Shown: positions 37,354 to 46,309 of the stretch, in pieces | How positions within the stretch are numbered: position 1 is the stretch's first letter | How the letters are laid out: each line of letters begins with the position of its first letter | Assembly (NCBI GenBank): GCA_902727935.1 | Contig: CACVAX010000041.1 | Span: 1-64,000, forward strand | Reading direction: 5' to 3' | Length of the DNA: 64,000 bases | Origin: an uncultured Sulfurovum sp. | GTDB lineage: Bacteria; Campylobacterota; Campylobacteria; Campylobacterales; Sulfurovaceae | The notes under the pieces: generated by a model | Told to the model about the DNA's origin: nothing | Database searches by the model: none | What the model saw: the letters and a program-made list of their open reading frames with translations, nothing else | Translations under genes and position numbers: made by a program

Positions 37354-40300
37354 TTAATCTAGGGGTAATCCCAATTTTTCTTTTATTCTTTTTATATCTT
37401 TTAATTTAGCATTTCTTTTAAGTCTTATTTCTTTAGTTTTATTTTTATAAATGGTATAAAATTTATTATTCTTTATGTAAAGAGGTGATTTATTATTAAA
37501 GGTATTTTTAATAATATTTTCTATTTCATCTTCATTATTTTTACGAAAAAAAATCTTTTTAAATAAACTAGTATTATTATTTATTTGTTTAAGTTTTAGA
37601 GAATCTAATACTACGTTTAAAGCATCTATGTGTATATCTACATCATTAAAAGTATTTATTTTTATATTATTTTTATTCTTTCGTTGGTATTTTATATACT
37701 TAAGAAGTATTAGGATTTTAGTATCTTTTTTTTTACCTTTGTAGTAAATTATATTTTTAAAATTTTCAATAACTTGCTCATTAAAAGCATCCAAGATTTT
37801 TATTATATTTATTTTATCTTTATGACTTTCATCATTATTATTTTTAATAATATGAGCTAAAATCACAATTACATCTTTTTTTAAATTTTTATTAGAAATA
37901 TCACTTTTAATTATATCAATCATGATTTCTGTAAACTTTTTACTATTAACATAATAAAGTGCCTCACTTACTTCTACTTTATTTGAATAATCAACTTTTG
38001 TATTTTGTAATAAATTAATGAGAGTAGTAAGTACGATATCATGATTAATATTAATTAAGCAAATTATTTTTATTAGTTCTAATATATATTCATTTTTTTT
38101 CTTTTCTTCTGCACCTTGTATAACCTCTAACCAATTTATAATAATGATTAAAAAATCATTATTATCTTTATCTATGGAGACTAATAATTTTGCAACCTCT
38201 AATTTATTCTCAAAATTGAGTCTCTCATCTTTTAAAAAAATTAAAAGAATTTTAATAAATTTTTTATGCTTTTTTCCAATAAAACTTGAGTCTATTACTA
38301 TTCTTAATCTTACAAGTATTTTTATACTTTCTTTTTCCATTAGTGATAATAAAAAATTAATAAATTCTTTATTGTTTTTTATTTTAGGTATTTTTTTTCC
38401 AATTTCAATTTTTGCCAATGTGTCAATAGTTTGATTTTTAATTAAATCTCTTACATCTAATTTCAAAATAATCCTATAAACTGGACTTAGCACTCTACTT
38501 ATTTGTATATCAGTAGAGCTTTCTTCCATTAAATTTTTAATAAATGTTATATATAAAGAGTTATATTTTTTGATTGAGACTAAAATTTTAGCCATATGAA
38601 CTCTCTCCTCAATGATGTAATCCTTATTTTGTATTAAATTTACTAAAATCTCTACAAATTTGTCATCATCTATATTTATAGACTTTAATACTTTAAATAT
38701 AACAGTCCTTACACTTATTGGCATAGTCTTCTTTTGTATTAATTTTATTAATAAAGTAGCTATTTCATTTTTATCTCTATTAATTTGAACCAATATTCCA
38801 ATTCCTCTTAATTTAGCATGATTAGTACTTAACTTATCATTTATTATTGACAATAAGGTATTCGTAATCTTTTTGTTATTTTTAAGAAAAAATAATTGCA
38901 TAATTTCTTTTTTTTCTAAGGGCTTAAATGTATTATTCATAATAAAACTTATGAGAAAATTAATGGTTGTATTATTTATAAGATGTTCTACCGTATGTAA
39001 TTTTTTTAATAAAAAGATATAATTTTTTTCATTCTCTAATACAAATGCTAACCAACAACTTAAATTATGATTAATAGCTAAGATCCTTTTTTCTATTAAG
39101 TTTTTATGTTGCATATTACTTATTAAATTTAAAATTAATAAAAACTCATAAAATCCACCTAAGTCTCTAGGTTCGCTCTTGATTTCTTCAAGTAACCATT
39201 CCTTATCCTGAATCAACCCACCCAAAAACATAAAAAAGAACTCCATATAAGGATAAAATTTATACTCTCGAATAACCTCACTTATCTCTTTTTTAGATAG
39301 CTTTGACACGTATAAAGCAGAAAAGTACTCTTGAAAGGTTAAGTGAGGAAACTCATAGTTATTCATTAGTGGATTTCGATGTTTTCTATCACTTTTTAAA
39401 AATCCTGTTTTTAGTACATAGTCAACAAAAAACTCTTTTTTCTCTTTGATAATACTTTTACCTAAAACGATATCTCGGTTTTTTAGTCCGTCAAATGCTA
39501 CTTTTCCTAAATAGTCAAATATTTCATCTTCTCTCTCTTGAAGATAAGTTGTATGGTTGGTTTCACTGTACTCTGAAAAGCTATACTTTATCACTTCATG
39601 ATAAAGCTCCGTCATAGTCATAGGAGAAATAATTAATTGATTATTTTTAGCTTTTTTTCTCCAAATTGAACAAATGATTTCCAATATTAAAGGAATATAG
39701 GCAATGTGCCTAATATTGATGTTTTGTTTCAAAAAAGTTTGTAGATTATTTTTATTGCTCTGCTCTTCAAAAAAATTATCTATATAGGCTGTTACATTCT
39801 CATCAGTAAATCCAATCGTTTCAAAAACTTCATTTACATCAAAATCACTTCTTCTACTCTGATAAGGTCGTGAAGTTATGATATAGTTTTGAAGATTATA
39901 CTTTTTTATCGTATTATGTAGTAGAAAGGTATCTGAAAGCTCATCATACCCATCAAACAAAAAAAGCGTCTTGAATGGGTTTATATCTATTCTTTTATGC
40001 TTGTATCTTTCTTGAAAATAGAGCTTTTTAAGAATGCTCTCTAACTCATCCTTTTTCCACTCTCTTAGTGCAATATAGAAAATATTTTGAAACTCACAAT
40101 AAAGCTCTCCTTTTGCCCATCTATAAGCGATATATTTACACAAAGTAGTCTTCCCAATACCTGCTTTTCCATAGATAAGGGCTTTGGAAGAGTTGAGTTT
40201 AGATGATTTTTGTATTAACTCCTCTATGGCTATTGGTTCTTTTGGTTTATATATCTCTTCATAAGAGTTTATGATTTTATCTCGGTCTAAAAATTTTGCT

Positions 40301-40482
40301 TTGTCTTTTATATCCTCTTCTTTTTCTTCTTTGATAATGGCAAGATTGACATAAATATCATCTATTTGCTTTTTGTCATCTTCGATTAATAGTGAGATAG
40401 TTTTAAAATGGTTTAGATAATACTTAGTACATAACTCTTTAAGTTCTTTTGCCCCTATTTTGAGGTTTATTGGTTTGGGTAG
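37354..40482 (-). CDS. NACHT-type STAND NTPase with C-terminal HEAT-like repeats; frame open upstream of the annotated start, no canonical start codon
   Basis: Walker A 'ALIYGKAGIGKTTLCKYIAYRW' read upstream of the track start, Walker B 'TLFLFDGYDEL', 'NYIITSRPYQ'; many ~30-aa helical repeats downstream. Confidence 0.85.
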   Translation of the reverse strand, partial: LPKPINLKIGAKELKELCTKYYLNHFKTISLLIEDDKKQIDDIYVNLAIIKEEKEEDIKDKAKFLDRDKIINSYEEIYKPKEPIAIEELIQKSSKLNSSKALIYGKAGIGKTTLCKYIAYRWAKGELYCEFQNIFYIALREWKKDELESILKKLYFQERYKHKRIDINPFKTLFLFDGYDELSDTFLLHNTIKKYNLQNYIITSRPYQSRRSDFDVNEVFETIGFTDENVTAYIDNFFEEQSNKNNLQTFLKQNINIRHIAYIPLILEIICSIWRKKAKNNQLIISPMTMTELYHEVIKYSFSEYSETNHTTYLQEREDEIFDYLGKVAFDGLKNRDIVLGKSIIKEKKEFFVDYVLKTGFLKSDRKHRNPLMNNYEFPHLTFQEYFSALYVSKLSKKEISEVIREYKFYPYMEFFFMFLGGLIQDKEWLLEEIKSEPRDLGGFYEFLLILNLISNMQHKNLIEKRILAINHNLSCWLAFVLENEKNYIFLLKKLHTVEHLINNTTINFLISFIMNNTFKPLEKKEIMQLFFLKNNKKITNTLLSIINDKLSTNHAKLRGIGILVQINRDKNEIATLLIKLIQKKTMPISVRTVIFKVLKSINIDDDKFVEILVNLIQNKDYIIEERVHMAKILVSIKKYNSLYITFIKNLMEESSTDIQISRVLSPVYRIILKLDVRDLIKNQTIDTLAKIEIGKKIPKIKNNKEFINFLLSLMEKESIKILVRLRIVIDSSFIGKKHKKFIKILLIFLKDERLNFENKLEVAKLLVSIDKDNNDFLIIIINWLEVIQGAEEKKKNEYILELIKIICLININHDIVLTTLINLLQNTKVDYSNKVEVSEALYYVNSKKFTEIMIDIIKSDISNKNLKKDVIVILAHIIKNNNDESHKDKINIIKILDAFNEQVIENFKNIIYYKGKKKDTKILILLKYIKYQRKNKNNIKINTFNDVDIHIDALNVVLDSLKLKQINNNTSLFKKIFFRKNNEDEIENIIKNTFNNKSPLYIKNNKFYTIYKNKTKEIRLKRNAKLKDIKRIKEKLGLPLD

Positions 40483-40838
40483 TTATGCACATTTCCAAAA
40501 TTATTATTGATTACTCCACCTTCATTATGTTGATGTTGGATACCTTGAATTGTACCATTGTTAATATATTTAGTTTTTTTAATATATTCTTGAAAAACTT
40601 CTTTCTTCTCTTCTTCACTTTTCATTTGTTTTATGTCATCAGGGGTGTTAATAATTGTAGCTTCAATAATATCTGTTATTTCCTCTATTTCTTCATTAGA
40701 TACATCTTCTAATTGTTCCAAAGCATTTACTTGTTTAGCAATATAAACACGTAGTACAAAATCCTTGGCACTCTCCATATAGGAAGTAAAAGCTTCCCAA
40801 AGTATTTTATGTAAAATTGAATCTGGTATTTCTATCAT
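40467..40838 (-). CDS. Small N-terminal-domain-like protein preceding the NACHT ORF
   Basis: 123 aa helical, ends in a Gly/Asn/Gln linker 'NNGTIQGIQHQHNEGGVINNNFGNVHNYPNQ'; stop TAA lies 6 nt after C_CCA_AAC. Confidence 0.75.
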   Translation of the reverse strand: MIEIPDSILHKILWEAFTSYMESAKDFVLRVYIAKQVNALEQLEDVSNEEIEEITDIIEATIINTPDDIKQMKSEEEKKEVFQEYIKKTKYINNGTIQGIQHQHNEGGVINNNFGNVHNYPNQ

Positions 40839-40916
40839 GTTGTTCCTATTAATATCATTTTGTATTTATTTTATCGAATAACTTTAAAATAAAGCTAATA
40901 AAAAGCATTAAAATCT

Positions 40917-42008
40917 CTAATTATTCTTCAACCATTTCTGTTTCAACTCTTCATGAAAACTATTTTCTAAGCCATTGGCTTCACGTAGTTTTAATAATGC
41001 TCTGTCTGCACGTTCCTTGAGTTCACTTCTTGTTGGAAAGACAATTCCATAGTTTTGAGGGTTAAAGGTAAACGGTGCAACGGTGAGTACTTTTTTCTTT
41101 TCTTTTTTATTGTATTGATTAGCAAGGTAGACAAGTCTAGGTCCATCATGAACTAAGGCATCGACACTTCCTTTTCTTAGAAGTGCCATACCTTCTTCTA
41201 AGGTTTTGACAGGAATAACATTCGCACCAATTTTTTCGACGTATTGACGAGGAGCATCGGTTGCTACAGCTGCTACATATTTACCTGCTAAATCTTTTTC
41301 TGAACGAATTGAACCACCAATGGCTTGTGCTGTCAGCGCAGAAGTTACAATGGCTGTTAAGATACTCACGGCTAAGATTCCCACAATGTGCCACATAAGA
41401 TCAATGGTTCTAGCCAAACCTTTACTTGGAGGAGTCTCCCACGTAATTAACATGGTGATTCCCCACCAAAAAGCATCAATAATACCTGTTGTATAGTTTT
41501 TAGAAAAGAGTTCAGAATTTTCATCTTTTTTATCCACAAACCAACGTAAGTGCATGGTAATAAAAAGAAAAAGTAAGAACATAAGAACCGATTGTGTTGT
41601 CATCATTTTAGAAATTTCTTTTCCCATGAGTTCTAAGACAGAGGCTGATGATTTTTCGGCATCGACCATAACTTGTAAGCCAAGTTCATACATGGAGTTT
41701 GAAAAGTCGATGTCAGCTTCTCTAGCAGAGGTAATAGTGACAGCTGAAATTGAAGCATCCACTTCTTTGTCTTTTGTGGCTTTAATGAGTTCATTAACCG
41801 AATCAAAGTAGACCCATTGGGTTTTTACATTGAGTTCTGAAGCAATTTTATTCCATAGGTCAATACTAAAACCGATGGGTTTACGATTTTCTACACTAAT
41901 GTTTTGGTCGTACATAACCCATGGTTCAGAGGGTTTAATTCCAATTTTTAAGGTTTCACTTTGTCCATAGAGTGAAAGAAGCATGATAAGCGACAATATT
42001 TTTTTCAT
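40917..42008 (-). CDS. Prokaryotic ionotropic-glutamate-receptor-like protein (periplasmic binding lobes interrupted by a pore module)
   Basis: SBP lobe 'KIGIKPSEPWVMYDQ', TM, 'DAFWWGITMLITWETPPSKGLARTIDLMWHIVGI', TM, SBP lobe 'DLAGKYVAAVATDAPRQYVE'. Confidence 0.75.
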   Translation of the reverse strand: MKKILSLIMLLSLYGQSETLKIGIKPSEPWVMYDQNISVENRKPIGFSIDLWNKIASELNVKTQWVYFDSVNELIKATKDKEVDASISAVTITSAREADIDFSNSMYELGLQVMVDAEKSSASVLELMGKEISKMMTTQSVLMFLLFLFITMHLRWFVDKKDENSELFSKNYTTGIIDAFWWGITMLITWETPPSKGLARTIDLMWHIVGILAVSILTAIVTSALTAQAIGGSIRSEKDLAGKYVAAVATDAPRQYVEKIGANVIPVKTLEEGMALLRKGSVDALVHDGPRLVYLANQYNKKEKKKVLTVAPFTFNPQNYGIVFPTRSELKERADRALLKLREANGLENSFHEELKQKWLKNN

Positions 42009-42245
42009 AGTTAATCCTGAGGTATTTTAGGGAAAGAATTATACTTTTGCATGTCAAGAAAAAGAAGTAAAAAAGAAAATCTCGCATAAATAGTGTTTTA
42101 TGTACCAAGTCTGTGTGATTAGGTAACATAGCATCTTTTCTTTTGGCTTTTTATACTTTATAATTTAGTAGTCGTTTACTGGGATGAAGTAGCTACTAAG
42201 GCACATTTAACTATCATTGACGCTAAAAAAATTTAAGGTAAGAAA

Positions 42246-42962
42246 ATGAGTCAATTATTAGATATAGATGTGAACAAACCACTTGTAGCATTGTTAGAAG
42301 CACATGATATGGAAGTGGGACAAACCGAAGAGTATTTTTTTGTAGAAGGGCTTTTTCCTGGCATTGTGGCACAAGCATTTGAAATGGAAAACTTTGGTGA
42401 ATCAGTAGTGGTGCAAGTTGACATAACCATGCTGTTTCCAAATGATTCTTTTATAGAATCTTTTGTAGCACAAGCTAAAACAGTAGAAGATGCCATAGAC
42501 AATATTTTTCAGCAGTTTGAGAGTAATGTATTACATACTTTTATTATGGCATTTTGGGGAAAAGCTAAGAAAGTTGAGAATGGTGTGGGAACAGATATTT
42601 GGACACTTAATGGTCAACGTTATGAAGCTGTGATTTCTAATTATGGGTATAGAGGTTATGAAGATTTTGATAGTATTATTCCTGATATTGATAGCATGTA
42701 TGATGCAATTAAGATCTCAATAGATGCTTATCCTGTTACGAAAGATATTTATGCCATTAGGACTGTTTATACCAATGGAAGTAATGGAGAACAAATAACA
42801 GAAGGATTGATTAACAATGAAGAGTTTCCAGAACTTCAAGAGGCTGTTTCTAAATTAGAATGGAGCAGAGCCGAGAAATTTTATTCTGTTCGTAATCTTG
42901 TATTACTGATGAAGCTTAGTGAAGGTGCTGAAGAACATATTGAAAAGCAAGAAGCAGTGTAA
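42246..42962 (+). CDS. Conserved hypothetical protein (possibly DUF6348-like)
   Basis: 238 aa soluble ORF with good upstream spacing before a response regulator gene. Confidence 0.55.
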   Translation: MSQLLDIDVNKPLVALLEAHDMEVGQTEEYFFVEGLFPGIVAQAFEMENFGESVVVQVDITMLFPNDSFIESFVAQAKTVEDAIDNIFQQFESNVLHTFIMAFWGKAKKVENGVGTDIWTLNGQRYEAVISNYGYRGYEDFDSIIPDIDSMYDAIKISIDAYPVTKDIYAIRTVYTNGSNGEQITEGLINNEEFPELQEAVSKLEWSRAEKFYSVRNLVLLMKLSEGAEEHIEKQEAV

Positions 42963-42968
42963 AAACAG

Positions 42969-43625
42969 GTGAAAATTTTGCTCTTAGAAGATGACCTTAT
43001 GCTCTCGGAGGTCATTGTTGAGCATCTTGAAGCCAGTGAGTATGTGGTGACAACAGTTTTTGATGGTATTGAAGCAGAAGATTTACTCTTTGAGACAAAG
43101 TTTGACCTTTTACTTTTAGATGTTAATGTACCCTTGCTCAATGGCTTTGAACTTTTAAAAAGTCTTCGAACATTAGGAAATACAACACCTGCTATTTTTA
43201 TTACGTCTATGAACAGACCAGAAGATGTGTTAGAAGGGTTTGAATTAGGAGCAAATGATTATTTGAAAAAGCCTTTTGAAATGATAGAGTTAAAAGCACG
43301 AATTGATAATATCAAACGTCAGTTTAAGTTGGATAATTCAGATATTATTCAAATTTCGAAGAGCATGAGCTATGATTTGTCACGTTATCTTTTACATATT
43401 GATAATAAAGAGATAAAGCTTTCTAAAAAAGAAGGCGAGTTTTTAAGCTATTTTTTACAACATAGGGGTGAAGTGCTTTCTGCTGATAATTTGATGGTGA
43501 ATGTTTGGTCTTATGATACAGCACCCACTTCGCCAACCCTTCGTACTTATATTAAAACTTTACGAAAATATTTGGGTGAAGAATCCATTACGACCCTTCG
43601 AGGGGTGGGATATGTATTTAACTAA
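42969..43625 (+). CDS. OmpR/PhoB-family response regulator
   Basis: Receiver 'LLEDDLMLSE..LLLLDVNVP..KKPFE' and winged helix 'LRTYIKTLRKYLG..LRGVGYVF'. Confidence 0.9.
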   Translation: MKILLLEDDLMLSEVIVEHLEASEYVVTTVFDGIEAEDLLFETKFDLLLLDVNVPLLNGFELLKSLRTLGNTTPAIFITSMNRPEDVLEGFELGANDYLKKPFEMIELKARIDNIKRQFKLDNSDIIQISKSMSYDLSRYLLHIDNKEIKLSKKEGEFLSYFLQHRGEVLSADNLMVNVWSYDTAPTSPTLRTYIKTLRKYLGEESITTLRGVGYVFN

Positions 43626-44763
43626 AGAAGAACGACGTACCCTTTTACAGTTTTTATTACTTTATCTTTGTTCTTCTTTTATCCTTTTTGCCATTATTGC
43701 TTATCTTTTTTATGAAAGTGAATCCAAAGCTTTTTATGAAAAAACACGTAATATTATGCAAATGAATGCTTCGGTACTTTCTGCAAAAATTATTCATGCT
43801 CATATGAGTGGAGAAAAGTTTTCCTTAGAAGAAGTCGTTCTCAAATATCAAGGTAGAATTGGTTTTTATGATAAAAATAATAAGCCATTGGTTACCTCTA
43901 TTAATCTCAATATAGATTTTAATAAAAATCTTTATGAAGACAAAAAAAACATGATATTGGTTGACAGCAGTACCCTTGGACATTTGGGTGTTGAGCATAT
44001 TGTGATTGAAAAAGAGGGCATACAGAAAGATATGAGTAAGTTACAGTATCAAATATTGTTTTATCTTTTAGTTATTTATATTTTTTTAACCATTGTTGGT
44101 TATTTTTTAGCAAAACTTTTTATTCAACCCATACAGCAAAAACGCATTCAATTGGACAATTTTATTAAAGACAGCACCCATGAACTGAATACACCCATAA
44201 CAGCATTAATGTTATCGGTCAATGCTCCAAAACTTAATAGTCCTCAAAATTTAGAACGTATTAAACTCTCAGCTAAAAGGGTTTCTGAAATTCATAAAGA
44301 TTTGACTTATTTAATGTTAGAACGTTCAAAAGAGCTTGTAATTGAAAAGTTATGTTTAAACACAATTTTAAAAGAAGAACTTAGCTATCTTTCACTCTTA
44401 GCTGAAAAGAAAAAGATAAGCATCGTATTAGAAGATAAAAATCAAATTTATTTTAAAATAGACAAAGAGAGCTTTGTTCGATTGATTCATAACTTAATCA
44501 ATAATGCCATTAAATACAATAAAGTTAAAGGTGAAATCAAAATTACACTTGTGGATAATTTACTTTTTATTAAAGATACAGGTATAGGCATTAAAAACAA
44601 AGATAAAGAAGCCATTTATGAACGTTTTTATCGAGGGAATAATGAAGTAGGTGGTTTTGGCTTAGGATTAAATATTGTGCATAAAGTTTGTAAAGCTTAT
44701 TGTATTGGTATTCAACTAGAAACAAAAGTAGGTGAAGGAACTACTTTTGTCTTGAAATTTTAA
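43612..44763 (+). CDS. Sensor histidine kinase
   Basis: 'FIKDSTHELNTPITAL', 'NLINNAIKYNK', 'IKDTGIGIKN', 'GGFGLGLNIV'; ATG at 43612 overlaps the regulator stop. Confidence 0.9.
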   Translation: MYLTKEERRTLLQFLLLYLCSSFILFAIIAYLFYESESKAFYEKTRNIMQMNASVLSAKIIHAHMSGEKFSLEEVVLKYQGRIGFYDKNNKPLVTSINLNIDFNKNLYEDKKNMILVDSSTLGHLGVEHIVIEKEGIQKDMSKLQYQILFYLLVIYIFLTIVGYFLAKLFIQPIQQKRIQLDNFIKDSTHELNTPITALMLSVNAPKLNSPQNLERIKLSAKRVSEIHKDLTYLMLERSKELVIEKLCLNTILKEELSYLSLLAEKKKISIVLEDKNQIYFKIDKESFVRLIHNLINNAIKYNKVKGEIKITLVDNLLFIKDTGIGIKNKDKEAIYERFYRGNNEVGGFGLGLNIVHKVCKAYCIGIQLETKVGEGTTFVLKF

Positions 44764-44791
44764 AACATGTTCTTCTTATTCTTCTTAGAAT

Positions 44792-45745
44792 TTATTGTTT
44801 TGCTTTATTAATATTTTTTAAGTGTTCATTATAAGAGTTTGTAAAGTCATGTACGCCTGATTTATTTTTCATAAAATAGAGATAATTGCTTGTTGCAGGG
44901 TTAAGGGCTGCTTCTATGGCTTCTGTGGATACGGAACAGACAGGATAAGGGGGTAATCCTTTGTTGGCATAGGTATTAAAACCAGAAGTATCGGTTCTAA
45001 TCCGTTTAGGCGTTACTTTAACATGAGAATATTTCCCATAATTGAGTGTTCCATCCATTTGTAGAGGCATGTTTATTTTAAGACGATTATAGACCACAGA
45101 AGCCACGATTGGCATCTCTTTGTTATTCGCAGCTTCTTTTTGAATAACAGAGGCAATGGTTAAGATTTTGAGCCACTCTTTTTTATCATATTTTTTTAAA
45201 TGCTTCAAGGCTAAGATTTTGTATCTTTTTTCTGTTTGCAGGACAAGGGTTTGTATGAGTTTTTTTTCTGAAATATTTTTAGGAACATGATAGGTTTCAG
45301 GCATAATTCCAGCCTCTTCATAAGATGCATACTCTGTATAAGCATTTTCTAATTTACTTAACATTAAATTTTGTTGTTTAGCCAATTCTTCCAAGAATAT
45401 AGGACGTGTTTCTCCGGGTATAAGGGTAATAATATCAATGGCTTCTTTGGCTGAACTTAGTTTTTTCAAGAAATCAATACGGCTCATTTTATTTTTTCCA
45501 ATGAGCAATGTCCCACTTTTGGGAGCATCTAAAACATAGGCTAAAAGATACGTATCTAAAAGGGTTAAACTATAGCCTTGTTCTTTTAAATGGGCAATGA
45601 CTTTAGTGACCGAGCCTTGTGGTAAGATAACGGTTTGGGTTGTTTTAATGGGGGAAGTAAAGTAAAAAATAAGTGCAATAAGTAGTAAGATTATCAGCAT
45701 AAAAATCTTAGAGAGCAATGAGTAGATTAGGTTAAAAAATTTCAT
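44792..45745 (-). CDS. mltG: Endolytic transglycosylase MltG-like (YceG)
   Basis: 'IASVIQKEAANNKEMPIVASVVYNRLKINMPLQMDGTLNYG', 'YANKGLPPYPVCSVSTEAIEAALNPA'. Confidence 0.92.
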   Translation of the reverse strand: MKFFNLIYSLLSKIFMLIILLLIALIFYFTSPIKTTQTVILPQGSVTKVIAHLKEQGYSLTLLDTYLLAYVLDAPKSGTLLIGKNKMSRIDFLKKLSSAKEAIDIITLIPGETRPIFLEELAKQQNLMLSKLENAYTEYASYEEAGIMPETYHVPKNISEKKLIQTLVLQTEKRYKILALKHLKKYDKKEWLKILTIASVIQKEAANNKEMPIVASVVYNRLKINMPLQMDGTLNYGKYSHVKVTPKRIRTDTSGFNTYANKGLPPYPVCSVSTEAIEAALNPATSNYLYFMKNKSGVHDFTNSYNEHLKNINKAKQ

Positions 45746-45757
45746 TAATTATTATAC

Positions 45758-46309
45758 TCATTTATTATTAAGTGTATTAGCAATATTTTCCAATAATTCT
45801 AAATAGGCTTTTTCCATGGCTTTTATCATCTCTTCTATTTTTTTACTACTCTTTACTTTTGTTTCAAAAGTTTTTGTTTGGGTACGATTATCATTGAGTT
45901 TAATGATGCTGTAATTTGCTTTAAGATGCACTTCTTCATTGGATGCAATAAATCTTTTAATGGTTAAGCTAATCCTTTTACTACTCTGCTCACTTCCCTC
46001 CCAAGGATAGAGATGAACATTAGGATTATTCATGCTTTGTTCTAAATACTCAATAAGCATTTGGGTTAACTTTTTCTCCATGGGAATTAACCAATGTGCT
46101 TCGTCAATTAGTTCAATCTGATAAGCTGTGATTTGTCGAACAATTTTATGCTCTTTGAGGTATTTAGGAACAGTTACTGTAAGAACATCTAAGTGTTCAC
46201 TTTGGGTTGTTTGTGGTCGAACATCAAGTTGCTCACCTAAAGTATAAAACTTCTTAGAAGCACAAGCTGTAAATAGAAGCAGTACAAGTATTAAGAATAG
46301 ATTTTTCAT
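45758..46309 (-). CDS. PqiC/ABC-type transport auxiliary lipoprotein
   Basis: 'LLLFTAC' lipobox, position after PqiB-like gene. Confidence 0.7.
   Translation of the reverse strand: MKNLFLILVLLLFTACASKKFYTLGEQLDVRPQTTQSEHLDVLTVTVPKYLKEHKIVRQITAYQIELIDEAHWLIPMEKKLTQMLIEYLEQSMNNPNVHLYPWEGSEQSSKRISLTIKRFIASNEEVHLKANYSIIKLNDNRTQTKTFETKVKSSKKIEEMIKAMEKAYLELLENIANTLNNK

Noticed and set aside
42165-42199. Inverted repeat TTAGTAG..CTACTAA upstream of the hypothetical gene at 42246
   Set aside because: Only 7 bp with a ~21-nt loop in AT-rich DNA; too likely by chance to claim.
40917-42441. Antisense ORFs (e.g. 41554-41811 +, 42223-42502 -) opposite strong coding genes
   Set aside because: They lie within well-supported genes on the other strand and have no recognisable motifs; typical six-frame noise.
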